A DNA stretch of 64,000 nt from Glossina fuscipes (GCF_014805625.2 NW_023998415.1:35504095-35568094); one strand, 5' to 3'. Shown: positions 49,194 to 62,147, counted from the first letter of the stretch. Notes: generated by a model from the sequence alone, not told the origin. Made by a program: numbers and translations.

Positions 49194-52100
49194 TTATGGT
49201 CCATATAAATATTTTCGTTTCTGATCTTCAATATAATCTTGCGTAGACATTTGTATCGCTTGTTGTAGCATTTCAGATTCGGTTAATTGGCCAAAACCTA
49301 CAGGAAAATAAAAACAAATAATGTCAGCAAATATTAAAAGGAAAAGAGGAACCATTTCTAGACAGACATTGACTAAAGTCTTTTTTATTTGTATTTATTA
49401 TTTAGTATATGTTGTTATTTAAAATTTTTATGCACTCCAGCAATGTAAATTTCCCAGGTCACCTTTGAGGACTATCTCGATATGTTATAGCACAAGTCAA
49501 ATTTCCCCTTAATTGTGTTTACTTTTACGACGATCAACCAGTGAAAATTTTTCCAAGCATTTTTTTTTTGTTTATTGCATAATACGTACTTTGAACCTTC
49601 TAGGATACGTGAGAAAAAATTGATTATCGGCAAAACATTTTCTCTGGGAAAATACTGACCAATCTCCCAGACGCTACGACAAGAATATTTGCGTCAAATC
49701 AAGTGTCTTGCCTTTCAGTTTCCATATCTTCTAATACATTGACACTGGTTATCTTTGGCAACTGTTTATGCTCATTTAAAAACATCCAAAAGAAAAAAAA
49801 AATATATATATATATATAAAGCCGAGAATGATTCTGAAGCTATCATTGCTTCTACTAAGAAACTTAAAATTAAACTTAAAGGAACTTTGTTTTTGGAATC
49901 TGTCATGGATTCGTTTATAGAATTATATATTTTCCTATCACTTTCTTCATTATTTCGCAACATACGAAGTATAAAACGTGCGATTCTGTCTTTGAGAGAT
50001 GCATCAAGAGACGCAATTTCGCGCGAAAAATTATCGCGCAAAGGGAACAAAAAGGAGTTTATAAAATATCTATACATATGTTATGACATGTCTATACATA
50101 TTCTAAGCTATTAAAAATGCTTATTCCAAAATCCTATTTTTCAATACGGCACGCATCATAACTCAATTATCATTTCTTTTCATCGCAACTTTTCATAGTT
50201 TCTTGAAAACTACATTCCCTAGAGAAATGCCTAAGGTTTTTTTCGATAAGTTAATTTAATATTTTTTGTGAGCAAAAGAGGGCCGTTTTTGATTAAAAAT
50301 CGCATTTGTTCACTCACTCGCTATTTATATAAAAATCAATATTTTTAAAAATCCCTACGTATTTCTCTAGATATAGGAATGCGGATTAAATGATGATTTT
50401 TTTTTTTTAATTTCGATTTGGATCAGTTATACTGCGTTAAGCGCAAAAAGTCGCCAGAGAGTAGCTGCGGTGTTGCCATTATCTAATATTTTAACAATAA
50501 ATTTTTTTTTTTACTCTAACACGTCACGGCACGCTTAATAACCTTTTCAAATATTATTATACTACTATAATTGCTTCTATCCTAAAAATATTGTCAAAGA
50601 ATCTATCTCTTTTAGGTCGTCACAGTCATTTATCCCCCTTTTTAAACCAAGCGCACTTAATTCAGCTTATTATATGACGAGAGAGAATTCCAAAGCTAAG
50701 TAGAGAGGAGCGATTAATGAAAATGGATTAACTTTTGGAGACTTTGGCTGAGTATTTCTTCTCTATATTGATCTTCAACTTCAGATTCGAATTAATTTTC
50801 AAATAAATCAATTTTATCTTCGTTAAAAGCTAGGAACCACACAATTATAAAATTTTTCTTTGTCTAAACACAATTTACGAACTGTTAAGGTGCCTTAATG
50901 GCCATTGAATACAAGTTCAAAACTAATATATCCCCTCTTTTCGCTCATTGAAATGCAAAAAAGTTATACTAAAAGATCGTATAAGCAGTTAAGTTAAGTT
51001 CATTGTATGAATTTGAAGGCAATTTGGTTACATACACTTCTCCAGCTATCATTACCTACTTAAAACTTTACCGTTTCCTTTTTTCAGTTCACTTGTTGTG
51101 AATTGTTTATGCAATTTTATCGATTCCCAAAACTAATCCGCATCAATTACTTAGGCATTCGACGTAACCTGTTAAAGTCGGACAAATAAAAAAGCTATAT
51201 GAATAGTACGTGTTTAGTTGTGGAATATTTCGAGCTCATTTACAATACGACAAAAACGCTTAACGTTGGCAGAAGCAAAATTATGGTATCGAAATCTGAC
51301 GGGTGTCCTTTGTTACTGACCTATGTGCAATTAAAAAGGCGGGTGTGTGTTCATTCGTCTCGTTGATTGTAGCCGATCATTTCCCGAGGACGTTGTTGAA
51401 GCGTTCAATTAAACCTCTCGACCATTGCTTCAGACTAAGGATGCAATGGAGTCGTTCAGCTTTCACGAATACCAAACATTTGGCAAACCTCGTGGAACAT
51501 TAACATGAACGCAACTCGATGAGGGCCCCGAAACTGCTTTATCTCTTGGTTTGCTATGGGATAGACTCCCGACCATTTACTGAAGTAATCAACGACTGCC
51601 TGTACATACTTTTTTCTCGCATTGCGAGCTGGGATTTCGGACTCTTTCGAAAGGTGCGCCCGCGTTATACTATTGGATGCGTCCACGCAGCTTGTTTTTC
51701 GGACCTTTGGATTTGCTACGCTGCTCGCAGCTATGGACTCTTGGATGCCTGCTCAATAGAAATTTTACTTAATCTTTTCCGCCACTTTTGAGACGCCAAG
51801 GTTGCCTCCGCTTGGTCCATTGTGCTATTCTCTTATCCTTTCCGCAGTTCTCGCTCGTAAGATCACTGGTAAACTCTCAGTACACGAAGCATTATCATTA
51901 TACCATATACACCATAAATATCCTTCCTCGACGGTGAGGCTTTGCCACTGAGCCCAATATACTTTCATAATAGGACTTTTATCGCAATTTGTTCCTATGT
52001 TCCTATGTGGGACTCTTCCCATTTTTGCTCTCCGTCTTCCTTTGAAAAGTTCCTGTTGAACTCCACAATAGTCCGGCAGACGGTGACATTTTCCTTGTTC

Positions 52101-55100
52101 GCGCTTCTTCCGTAGTGTTTGCACTGCGAATCATGGGCGGCTAGATATGCCATCCGCATTACCATAAGGTTTCTTATTCCTACGGCATATCGAGAAACAG
52201 TAAGTTTGGTCGATTTTCACTGTTTCGTCCTCAATTTTTGATATTTCTTCTTCAATTTTCGCCGTTGTCTCATAAATTTGGAATGCTATTCCGTACTCTT
52301 GTCCATCAATTTTGGCCGCCACTTGCTGTTCTCCTACTGCATTATTTGCATAATAGCGGCAAGCGATATATTTAAATCATCGTCACTTTTTGCTTCGCCA
52401 CGTACCCTCTGCCATTACGTCACAACTACATTTGAACTTATATAAGAAAACTTCATTTCCCTCTTGTTTTAGCTGCTCACATAATCTTTGTTACCACTTG
52501 AGCGTATATTCCTTTCTCTCAGCTCCTTTTTAAGCTGTTCTACTCTCCTAATTTCATAATGATTTCGCTTTGCCACTAATAATTCCACTTCCGACACCAG
52601 TGTAACCAATAAACCGTCTTTTGTGATTTTATGTTATTTATTCAACTCCTTTCGAAATTAAGTTCGTACCACTGAATTGTCATTTTTAGGATAGTATGGG
52701 TTTTATTACAATTCTTAGGAGATGTATTTACAAATTATTTTCACGAATTTAAACTTAAAATGATTCTGTTTTCGTCCGCTTTTACATTTCGACTCACCGC
52801 TTCTGACTCAATTCAATGTGCCTTCTGCAAATACTCTGCTTACATACCCTATTACAAGACAGTTACTATTACCTAAATTTATCACGACATTTTTGTGTTA
52901 ATCTCTTTTTCCGCAAAATTTCTGCTATTGTTGTTAATGTTTTCATTAGTCGCCAGCTGCATGGAGCAAGCAAAGCGTCATGATTGTAATGTTGGTTTTT
53001 CGTATCTTTCGAATTTTTTTTTTCTTGGAAAATCGACTGACTAATTTTTTTATGAAAACTCAAATCATACAATGTGTGAATTTCGCAACATTATTTATTT
53101 CTTCTAAATAGTTGTTTCGTTAAGATTTCAAAAATTGGTATACTCATAGTTCATGGCTTAAATTAATGATTTTTCAGGGAGAAATTCAATTTCTAACTCA
53201 CCATAAGAGGCTTCCAAAAGCTCCTGGTAAAAACTAGAAAAAGGTTTATCAGCTGTTGTTGCTGCGTTGGCAGTGCAACTGAGGCGTTGTTTTTCGGATG
53301 TATTGGATTGTTTTGAGGTGCATGGCTGTTGCTGTTCAAAGTCCGGTGTTAAGGAACGTATGGCGTTTCTTAAAACATCAATTTTAGGGCTCTTAGACGA
53401 CGAGTTCACCTCGTCTTCGCTGCTAACGGGAGATAAGAATGTTTTTATGGTTTAATAAAAATAATTCTTTTTAATATCAAAACTGTTTAGCAATTAAATT
53501 GCCTAATTTCAAAATACGTAACTCGGTAAACCTAAAAGAATTTAATTAACGGTAGTCCAATAAAACCTACATACGATACGAAAAATTAAGATTCCTCTTC
53601 TTAAAAACTGCATTTATGGGTTGAGCATCAAAAAACATATTTCTAAGGCACAAAAACTTATATTAAATAACTTTTTTAAATTTTTGTTTTGACTTGAAAT
53701 AAAATTATAAAAAAAATGTACCAAAAAAAGAGAAAATCTTTAATCAACAGTATTTAATTTTTTTAGTTGTTTTCGTACATTTAAATATTTAATTTATTAA
53801 TTCAACTAAATTTATTTTGCTTAAAATATCACAAAATATAAAGAAGCCCAAAGCATTTTTTCAAGGGATTGGCAGTGCAATTATAAACTTAAGAAGAAAT
53901 GAGAAAGAACCGTAACAAATACCTAAAAATAAAATACGCATCCATCAGGCCAATTAAACAAGCTTACAGAACTCGAACTGAAAATCGAAATATTATCAGA
54001 ATTGCAACAAATGAGCACAAAACTAGCGCTGTCGACATTGGAAAAGAACTAGAAAAATATAAACCAATTAGTACTCATCACGGAACCGTTCATAATGTTT
54101 TAGAAGCCAAGGATTTTCGTAGCTGCATTCCAAAAAAAAAAATTAATAAATAAATAAATAAATAAAAAAAAAAACTTATTAAGCAAAGTTAATATGATGA
54201 TAAACTCTTAAAAAAAAAGATACATATATTTTTGGAAAACCGTAAGTTGTGATGACGAATCTAAGTCTAATATATTTGAATACGTTGGTAAACACAAAGT
54301 AAGGCGGAAACCTAATGCAGCGAAGGCAACGCAAATTTCATTACTAGTTGTAAAGCACGGTGATTGGTTTATCGTAATTTGGGTACGCATGTCTATGAAA
54401 GGCTATGAAAATCATTAAATCTTAAAATATTTCGAACGGTTTCGGGATAAATACTAATGGGTTTATATTTTCTTAGGGCTTTTGCAATATGAACAGCACT
54501 AGTTTCGTTATAACTCCGATAATATTTCGATCTTCATGTCCTGCAAGGTTGTTTAGTTGATTTATTGTAGTTGTGTTATCGTAATTTTTTATAATAGTTT
54601 GGACAACGGCACGGTTAACTCCCATCGTTTTTCTAATTTTTCCTTATGGTTTCTTCTCACGTCTTCTTAATTTTGCAATCACATTTCTAACTTCTTGAGC
54701 AATTTCGCGTTGGGTTTTTGTATATTTTGTGATATTTTAAGGAAACTAAATTCAGTTTAACTGATAAATTAATTAATTAAATGTACGAAAGCACATACAT
54801 ACACTAAGTACCGTTAACTAAGAATATTAATTTTTTTTTGATGGAATTAAAGCATATTTTTTACTTTAAATCAAAACGAAATCTTTTTTAATATAAGTTT
54901 TGGTGTCTTAGAAATATATTTTTTGATCTTCAGTCCATAAATGCAGTTTTTGATAAGATGGACCTTTAATTTTTCGCATTGAATGAAGAGTTTATGGGGC
55001 TACTATATGTTAAGTTTCAACTTATTCACTGACCGTAAGTCGATTATACTTATTATTTTTAAAAAAGTACAACAATTTAAATTAATTTAGTGAAGGAAAT

Positions 55101-57107
55101 TATTTCATTTACCGGATTTGAAATTTGAAAAATGGCATTGTTGTAAAGTCAATTAAATGTTAAAAGTTCATTTACCTCTTGTTTGTTAATTCACGCCGTC
55201 GCTTTTTCGTACTTCTTAAATTTGTAGCAGTGTTAGTAGTAATGTTACGCGTTTTGTTTTTTTTACCTCGTAAACTATTTGAGGGTGAAACGCTGCCTCC
55301 AGTAAGGGAACTAGTACTACTCATGTCTGTATCATCACTTTCGAAGCCACCGTTTACATCCTCTTTCTTCAAATGGCCTAAATTATTTAAGTATTTAGGC
55401 GAAAGAGTGACAAATGTATTCAACGAATTTGCTGATAAATTAGTACAAGAGCCTGAGCCAGAGGAACTAGCAGGGGTAATAGACGCACCGGTGGTAATAG
55501 TACTGCATTCTTTATTATCTGTTTCATCTACTACATAAGAAGAATTATGTGCAGCATATTTCGAGGGTGACGCGTTAGTATCGGAGGCAGCTTCTCCCGA
55601 GGTAACGGTCGCCGATGTAGAAGGTGTGGTAGCACTGGCATTTCGTGATTTTTGTAAGTTTTCACGACACCACTGTAAATAGGATTCGCGAGCAATTTGT
55701 TCTTCAATTGCTTCATTAGTAGCCTCCCAGTCTGTGGTTTTAAGTTTATCCTCAAACATTGTCTGCTCTATTTCAAGTTGCTCACTAAGCCGTAATGCAT
55801 CTTTAGTTTGAAGCTCAGGTTTATAACCAGCTAAGCCCAAGCCGACGCCAACTGTCGCATTATATGGATCAATGATGGCATTGTAATGAGAACATCTTTG
55901 ATAAGATAAGCGCAAAGGAGCATAACCGTTATTTAATTGTTCCGAATTGAATATATTTATTGGAGCTAAAGTAGGAAAAAAAAAAAATAAATTGCAAACC
56001 ATTAAAAATGAATATTTTATAATTGACTTACTTGGCTTATAAGAGTAAACTTCAACTGGACGACTATAAATTTCGGATATGGCTTGTATCTCAATATGAT
56101 TGCCATGAGAATCTTGACGTCGTTTACGTTTAATATAATTATTAATGTCTTCGGTAACAAACTGACTAAAGTATTCACGATTTTTATACTGAAATAATGC
56201 ATATGAGAAAATGTCTTCTTGCTTTTTTATATAGCTTACAATATAATCCATAGTATGCTGCCGGATGACATCGTGCATTTCTTCATCACCGTATATTTGC
56301 AGAGAAATCGATCTAAAAAGACAAGCACCATCTTCTTCCACAGGCTTAAGTATATAACCACGATCCGCCATACATTTAGCGAATTGCTCATCACGTTTCT
56401 GCCATTCATCAGGTGTGATAAGACCTTCTTTTGGCTGTAAATGCTCATCGCCGGAATTATAGCCCGAATAGGTATCCTCCGTGGCCTTTAATAAATTAGT
56501 AGCCGCCTGGGTTACAGCAGATGATTGACTTTGTGGACTTTGCGAGCCTAACATAAGATGTTCCGGCGATTTATTGCCAGTTGTTGACACATGGTTTACG
56601 GGACTATTGCATCCAGTTACCGCTCCTGGAACAGCAGAACTATTGCCTGCGCTAAGAGGGCTATTAGATTTTGTTACCCCACCTACGGATACAACATTCG
56701 AAAGTTTATCTACGTGATTGCGTTCGCGCTTATGATGATGATCGTTATGGTGATCACGGCGTTTTGAGCGTGGTGTCTTGTGGGGACTGCGACGATGACG
56801 TGTTAATTCGTCATACACATCTCCGCGTCGTTGAGGGCTCTAAAATCACTTCAAACGAATACAGCAAAATCTGTCTAAAATACTTGCATTTATTCTAACA
56901 TACTTGCCCATGGTTATCAATTACCACATTACGATGACTGTGACTGACATTTGTGCGTGACTGTTGACCGTGCCCAATAGTTGGTCCAGTCTCGTTCCCT
57001 ACAACGGAATTCTGGTGCGATTCTTTTTTCTCGCCCTCTGTCGTCGCGCTGCCACTACCTACTCCACCACGTTTCGGTGAAGGTGCTATCACTGGTTTAA
57101 TGGTCAT
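49194..57107 (-). CDS. Duba: OTU-domain deubiquitinase, OTUD5/DUBA orthologue
   Basis: Cysteine protease that removes ubiquitin chains. Exons: 57107-56904, 56839-56240, 56188-56032, 55965-55176, 53422-53202, 49297-49194, summing to an intact frame of 691 residues. The N-terminus is basic and Ser/His-rich (low complexity). The conserved block starts at SGYNSGDEH. The OTU domain follows with the catalytic loop EEDGACLFRS (nucleophile near Cys241, partner Asp near 238), GNHIEIQA, RPVEVYSY, and the catalytic His in CSHYNAIIDP with GVGLGL behind it. Next comes the OTUD5 C-terminal helix (WEATNEAIEEQIARESYLQW), then Ser/Thr-rich sequence. The last exon ends in a ubiquitin-interacting-motif-like helix, ESEMLQQAIQMSTQDY. 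The join TATG / GTTTTGGC is in phase and gives ASYGFGQLTE, which supports the remote last exon. Two introns hold transposon relics. Regulation is not visible. Confidence 0.93.
49298..53201 (-). other. Large last intron of Duba, carrying a dead Gypsy element
   Basis: Donor GTGAGT at 53201, acceptor CCTGTAG ending at 49298. It contains a Ty3/Gypsy pol relic (51290-52330). The 119-codon plus frame at 49755-50114 and its minus-strand partner have no recognisable homology. The rest is AT-rich. Confidence 0.8.
51290..52330 (-). pseudogene. Ty3/Gypsy retrotransposon pol relic (RNase H end, integrase)
   Basis: Minus-strand fragments follow the pol order. They are KKPYGNADGISSRP (end of RNase H, compare HGNADALSRRP), LKVYWAQWQSL-type and VEEGYLW (integrase N-terminal lead), VVDYFSKW and VYPIANQE (integrase core, compare YFTKWPE-Y-IPNQEA), EVCQMFGIRES and the TTPLHP-SEAMVERFN-like end. 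Several frameshifts and stops are present, so it is dead. I see no LTRs, primer site or gag/env. It is an intronic insertion in Duba, antisense to nothing and parallel to the gene. Confidence 0.8.
53580..54410 (+). pseudogene. Broken Tc1-like transposon, plus copy
   Basis: A frame at 53899-54153 reads ENRNIIRIATNEHKTSAVD, EKYKPISTHHGTVHNVLEA, KDFRSCIPKKK. This is the typical second half of the Tc1 DNA-binding domain. The next part, in another frame, gives FWKTV, DESKSN and KVRRKPNAA, matching the start of the Tc1 catalytic region (W-VLFSDESKF, V-RKPNE). Frameshifts and missing catalytic parts show it is dead. Its 5' noncoding part (ACTGCATTTATGG, CATATTTCTAAGGCAC, CGTACATTTAAATA) matches the minus copy. 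Confidence 0.75.
54411..55060 (-). pseudogene. Broken Tc1-like transposon, minus copy facing the first
   Basis: The reverse complement repeats the plus copy from ACTGCATTTATGGACTG through CGTACATTTAATT and the helix-turn-helix region (ISQRE-like EIAQEV in frame, GAAACCGTTCGAAATATTTT). It then stops at the junction near 54410, so only the N-terminal half remains. The outer end carries TACGGTCAGTGAATAAGTTG, possibly an element terminus. The two copies are tail to tail. Confidence 0.7.
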
Positions 57108-58825
57108 TGCTTGTCGGACCTAAACACTAACACAAATGACGCAAATAGGAAAAAAATGTCTGTTGTAATATTAACGTTGTTGCTGCTACTGCTGCTTCTT
57201 CCACTATTTCTACTGATTTTTCTTTTCTCTGTATAATTGTCTTTGTCTCTTTTTTTTTTCTTTTTTTTTTTTTATTATTTTTAACGTGATAAATCATAAA
57301 TTTTCCCTAACGGATACGAAGTGGGCAGATATGAAAAAATTTTCTATGTATTCCTGATGATTTATAAAATAAAACTAATTGAAAAAGTTGAATTTTTATT
57401 GTATTTAATTGCTTGAATTAATTGTATTGAAATTTCACTCTTTCTTCTAAATTGTTATTTTTCCTTTGGATTGTTTTGTTGGCCGTATGGCAGGATTGCC
57501 AAGACACTAAAACTAATGATTTCTAAGAATTTAGGAATTCGATTATGTTTACAAAAAAATTTTATATATGCAACGAAGCGAGAATATTCCAGATTCCTTA
57601 ACTGCTGCTGCAAAAAAACCATATACACACGACATATATTAATTTTAAGTATACGTGGGCTTCATCAACTCATATTAATGTTGTTTCTAAGGGTTAACCT
57701 GTCCCTTCGCGGACGTATGAATATTATCCTATCGGATACTTAATTTTGCATATACAACGCGTTTTTCATGTTCAAAACGGATTTTTCTTTTTTATATTTG
57801 CTCGAAACATGAGAGCAGTTAAGGACTTCCCTTGTGCTTTGGACGACGAATATGTTGTTTGTTAAAAAATATAGCGTTTACAAAAATTGTATGAAGAGGT
57901 ATTTGTTTTCTTTCATAGGATCAATATATGAATTATATAGTATTTCCGAGTGTATTTAGCGATTTCTGCCTGTTCGCTTGTTTATTTGCTTTAAATGTGA
58001 AACTCAATTAGAATTGAGAATTAGAGGATAATATAATACTTGCTTTCAAACATGATCACATATTTGTATTTAAAAATACGATTTTATTTATTAATTATTA
58101 TTGTTAATTTTTATTTTTTGGTTTATAAAAAATCTATTATTTACGAAACTATTTACAAGTTTTATTCGTCAAATATTCATTCTCATTTAGTATTTCTTCC
58201 TCCTCTTTCATAAAATTAGATTATGAAAATATATTTGGGTTTCTATTTTTTAATATATCCATTATAATTTCCTAATTTTATCAGATTTCATACACATGTT
58301 TTATAGATACACATAAATAAAAAAATGAAAATTATGTATTTATACAGTATATATATATACATTGATCAACAAATGCAACGCTGTGATCTAATCGAAAACA
58401 AATTTGTTTTCAGTTATTAACAAAATTACGTTATAGTGAAATAAAGATAAATATTTCGGTAAAATATAAAAAGAGAAATCTATTATGATGCAAATAAAAA
58501 GAGTGCTAAACAAATTATTACTACATTTTTGATTAAATGTTGTTTATGTAAGCGTTTTCACAAAATTTCAAAAATCAGTTATTTGCTTGTCTTGTAAAAA
58601 CTAGTCAATTGCTTGCTGTTCAGAGATTATTTTTGTAGTGTTGTTTAAAATGAAAGGTTTATCCATCAAACAAATTCAGAATTTTTTCTTTTTGTTTTTT
58701 TTTTGCTGTTTTTTTTTTTTGTTGTTTTTTTTAAATTAAATTAAATACTTCTTTAACACTTAGTAAGTTATAGTGATGATGATGAGCTAAGTGATTTTGC
58801 AAAAGTCTTGGGTACCAGGAGGGGG
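57108..58825. other. Intergenic region between Duba (5' end) and the zinc-finger gene (3' end)
   Basis: Holds the Duba 5' UTR/promoter on the right of its ATG and the 3' UTR of the next gene. I see poly-T and AT-rich DNA, and no protein-like open frame or clear TATA box. Confidence 0.5.
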
Positions 58826-60692
58826 CTAATTAAGCATTTGCGTGTGCTGAGGTTGCGGCTGTTGGGCAGTTTGCTGTTGTTGTTGTGTCACCACGACGTG
58901 ATGATGTTGCTGTTGTTGAGGTAATTGTTGTTGAGTATGCATCTGAAGTTGTTGTTGCTGCTGGGTTTCAGTAGTTTGTTGTACTCCAGCTTGTTGCAAA
59001 TTCGCTTGCACTGCTGCAATGACACCCGTATCAGGTACCAATAAACGTTCACCTCCTCCACCCCCACCCCCGCCACCACCGCTTGTACTAGGGCCTGCTT
59101 CGTCATCCTTTTGTAAGCATAGTTCAGCCTTAACTCTTCTTGCTATATGGGAACGTGTATGCTTACGCAAATGATCTTTACGATAGAACCTTTTACCGCA
59201 ATCTTGACAAATATGTTTCTTTTCCCCAGAATGTATCACAAAATGTAAGCTGAGTTGTTCTTTGCGTTTAAAAGCTTTCATACATACTGTACATATGAAA
59301 GGTCTTTCAGGATTGTGTGACTGTTTATGCCTGGTTAGGTGATCTTTGCGTTTCAGAACCGCTTGGCAGATATCACATATAAAACGTCTTTCAGAATTAT
59401 GGCCTATTAGGTGGATTTCTAATAATTCCAGTTCCGGATAAGCTACTTGGCATTCAGGACACATGTATAGGCAACTGCCATCTAAGGCGGTGGTTAAACG
59501 TATTTCGCCTGGTTTAGGCTTAGGCTTGTGTTGTTTGACGCGTCTTTTGCGCTTTTTACGCTTTGTCGTACTTTCAGCGGTCGTAGTGGTTGTAGCAGTT
59601 GCTGGTTGTATACTGGCTAAAGCACTCGTAGAAGCACCCGGCTGTAATTGCGCAGCAGCAGTGGTTTGTTGAAGACCACTGCTCGTTTGTTGTTCCTGTA
59701 ATTGATTAGTTATTTGTTGCAGTTGTTGTTGAGGTATTGTAATGGTTGTGGTTGTTCCTATTGTATTAATGCCAAGCTGTGGTCCCGTTTGTACCTGGGA
59801 ATCATTTTAATTTACGAAATTTGTTCTCCTTTTCTTTCTACTTTGCATTTACTTACTACGTTAGGAGTTTCTTTTTTAATGTTTTCTGCGGAATATTTAA
59901 GAAAATGATGCAATGAAAGCGGCAAAGTATTTGCTGGAAGATGTGATAAATAATCAGCCACAGTAGTACCCGGTGTCAAAGATTGCCATGAAGTATTTTG
60001 TAGCACTAAAGATATAAGTGTGAATTGATTATAATTTTATTTCTACGTCTATTAAAAATAAGTCTCACCCTGTGTGACAAATAATCTAAAACGAATTTTT
60101 GGGCTCAATAAAATAAAAAACAAGGGATTTTTTATGTGATTAAGGTGTGTGTGTGCCCGCCCACTGTGCGTGTAACTCACCACGTTTTGAATCCACACCT
60201 TGTTGTTGCAGTATGGCATTGCAAAGATCCTGAGTTAGCTCCTGAGGTGCTAGCTGCGTCTGCATTTGCTGAGCAGATGTACTAGGCTGGAGTTGGGCTT
60301 GTTGTAAACCTAAAACTGAGGCAGCTGCGGCTGCTGAGGTGGAGGCTGTTATACTATTTTGAGGGTAAGCTATGGCTGCTTGTACCAAGCGTTTATCTTC
60401 CGTTTGCTGGTTGTACGAAGGCAGAGCAGCGTATTGCGCTTGTTGTTGCTGCTGAGGCGTTTGCTGGTTAGTCGTTTGGTCGGCCGTTTGTAAAGCAACC
60501 ATATGACCATTGTACTTATCACCTTGAGGATCGTCGTTGTTTGAACGAAATTTGGCAGGAATTGTAGTAACAGTCGTGGCTGCGGCCACCGGCAGGTTAG
60601 GCTGATTGAAATGGGCCATACTAATAGTGGTGGCACCAGCTTGCTGCAACTGTTGCTGCTGATATCTGTTGCTAGGACCAGCTCCATCTTGC

Positions 60693-60724
<32 letters not shown>

Positions 60725-60922
60725 CTGCTGTTGTTGTTGTTGTTGCTGTTGTTGTTGTTGCTGCTGCTGCTGCTGCTGCTGTTGCTGTGTATTAGTGGAT
60801 GTAGCCGTCGCTACGGCGGTCGCTGATGTTACAGTGGATACCAACTGCGCTGTACTTGTTGTAAACTGTGCTATACCTGGTATTGAGCCAGGAAATGGAT
60901 TTCCAAATGGTGTAAAATTCAT
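58826..60922 (-). CDS. C2H2 zinc-finger protein with a long polyglutamine run, 3 coding exons
   Basis: Probable nuclear DNA-binding regulator. Exons 60922-60181, 60005-59857 and 59794-58826, each join in phase, give 619 residues. The N-terminus MNFTPFGNPFPGSI leads into a Thr/Ala stretch, then a run of 33 glutamines (60787-60689), then more Gln-rich sequence. A basic KRKKRKRRVKQHKPKPKPG segment (likely nuclear localisation signal) precedes four fingers, CPECQVAYPELELLEIH, FICDICQAVLKRKDHL, FICTVCMKAFKRKEQL and HICQDCGKRFYRKDHL, the last three with near-standard linkers. The end is poly-Gly (ten residues) and Gln/His-rich. The style of the finger array recalls the fly l(3)neo38 protein, but I am not sure of that orthology. 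An acceptor-like GCAATCGCAG just before the ATG suggests a 5' UTR intron, so the promoter may lie far upstream. Confidence 0.9.
60689..60787 (-). repeat. CAG/CAA trinucleotide run coding 33 glutamines
   Basis: Thirty-three consecutive Gln codons, CAG blocks broken by CAA blocks. The CAA interruptions should make the tract less prone to slippage than a pure CAG run. Confidence 0.95.
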
Positions 60923-61435
60923 TTTTCTCTGCGATTGCTACTCTGATAGTTACAATACTGACGTGATAATTGTGTGCTTGAACCTGAACAGTTTTTATTT
61001 TTGATCACCAAATATCTGAATAAGCATAACTGAAAATGTAATTAAAGGGCAATTAATTATTGTGATGAACTAATTAATAATTTATTACGGTTAAAAGCCG
61101 GAATTTAAATTACTCGTAGCTAGAGAGAACCCTACGTTGCGGATTTATTGATGATAAAACGTAAACAGAGAGCCTCAACAGTGTAAATATGAAAAGGACA
61201 ATAAAACCCATTGAAGTTAAATTGCTATGCAATCAAACAAATTAAAAGTGAAATTCCGTTATCAAGAGAACTTACTACACGTTTGTTTACTACCATAATT
61301 TATACCATACATATATGTAACACATATAAGTAATGTACACAAATTTCGTGCACGTATACTCATACCATTGCGAGAGAGTCTAAGAGAGTTGCAGAAAGAG
61401 TGAAATATAAAAAAAAAGAGAGCAATCTGGCAGAG

Positions 61436-61436
61436 A

Positions 61437-61490
<54 letters not shown>

Positions 61491-61500
61491 NNNNNNNNNN

Positions 61501-61551
<51 letters not shown>
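61436..61551. repeat. Long (GA)n microsatellite with a 10-base assembly gap
   Basis: GA repeat on both sides of 10 undetermined bases at 61491-61500. The true length is unknown. Confidence 0.97.
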
Positions 61552-61553
<2 letters not shown>

Positions 61554-62147
61554 AATATGAAGTAAATGAGTGAGAACAATAAAAACAATGGCTAAATACA
61601 TGAAAATAAGCTAAGAACAAATGCATTAGTTGTGTGGGTTGAAAAAAGTATAGCAGGCGACAACTACATACATACATACCCTAACTCCCTGTTGAAAAAG
61701 CGGTAAAACTTAAGGGAAATTAAAAAAATTGATTTGAATCCAAAAAAAAATGAAAACAAAAAAAACAAACAACAAAAATTGCTAAATAATGCTGATGATT
61801 ATTAGAAAATTAGATTTAATAAGAATTCGGGAAATTCTTTTCAATATTTGTTAAAAGATGATTTTACTATTTACATGAGCAAATAATGAATGAAAGCAGC
61901 TGTCGGAATTAATTTATCGATTTCTAACCAGCGTATAAACTAAATTTTTCATTTATACGGTACGCACACACACACTAACACACCTTAAATCCTTTATTAT
62001 TCCAAGCCATATTGAAAAAATATTTGCAGTCTTTTCGTTTTCTGGATATTTTTATTTTTGTTATATCTTTTGTTTTGCAAAATATATGTAGCTCTTAAAA
62101 ATTGCAATGCGTCTGCTTCCTTTTTTCTCAATGTGACCAATATATTT

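Larger units (their letters stand above)
53423..55175 (-). other. Duba intron with two inverted Tc1-like relics
   Basis: Donor GTAAAT at 55175, acceptor CCCGTTAG ending at 53423. Most of the intron is two opposed copies of one broken Tc1-like element. Confidence 0.85.

Noticed and set aside
49755..50114. 119-codon plus frame in the Duba intron
   Set aside because: No recognisable family, contains a Lys/Tyr/Ile stretch from a microsatellite, and the opposite strand is equally open.
60611..61004. Poly-Leu and poly-Cys plus-strand frames
   Set aside because: Antisense readings of the polyglutamine tract.
61262..61677. Leu/Ser alternating frames
   Set aside because: Translation of the (GA)n microsatellite and its gap.
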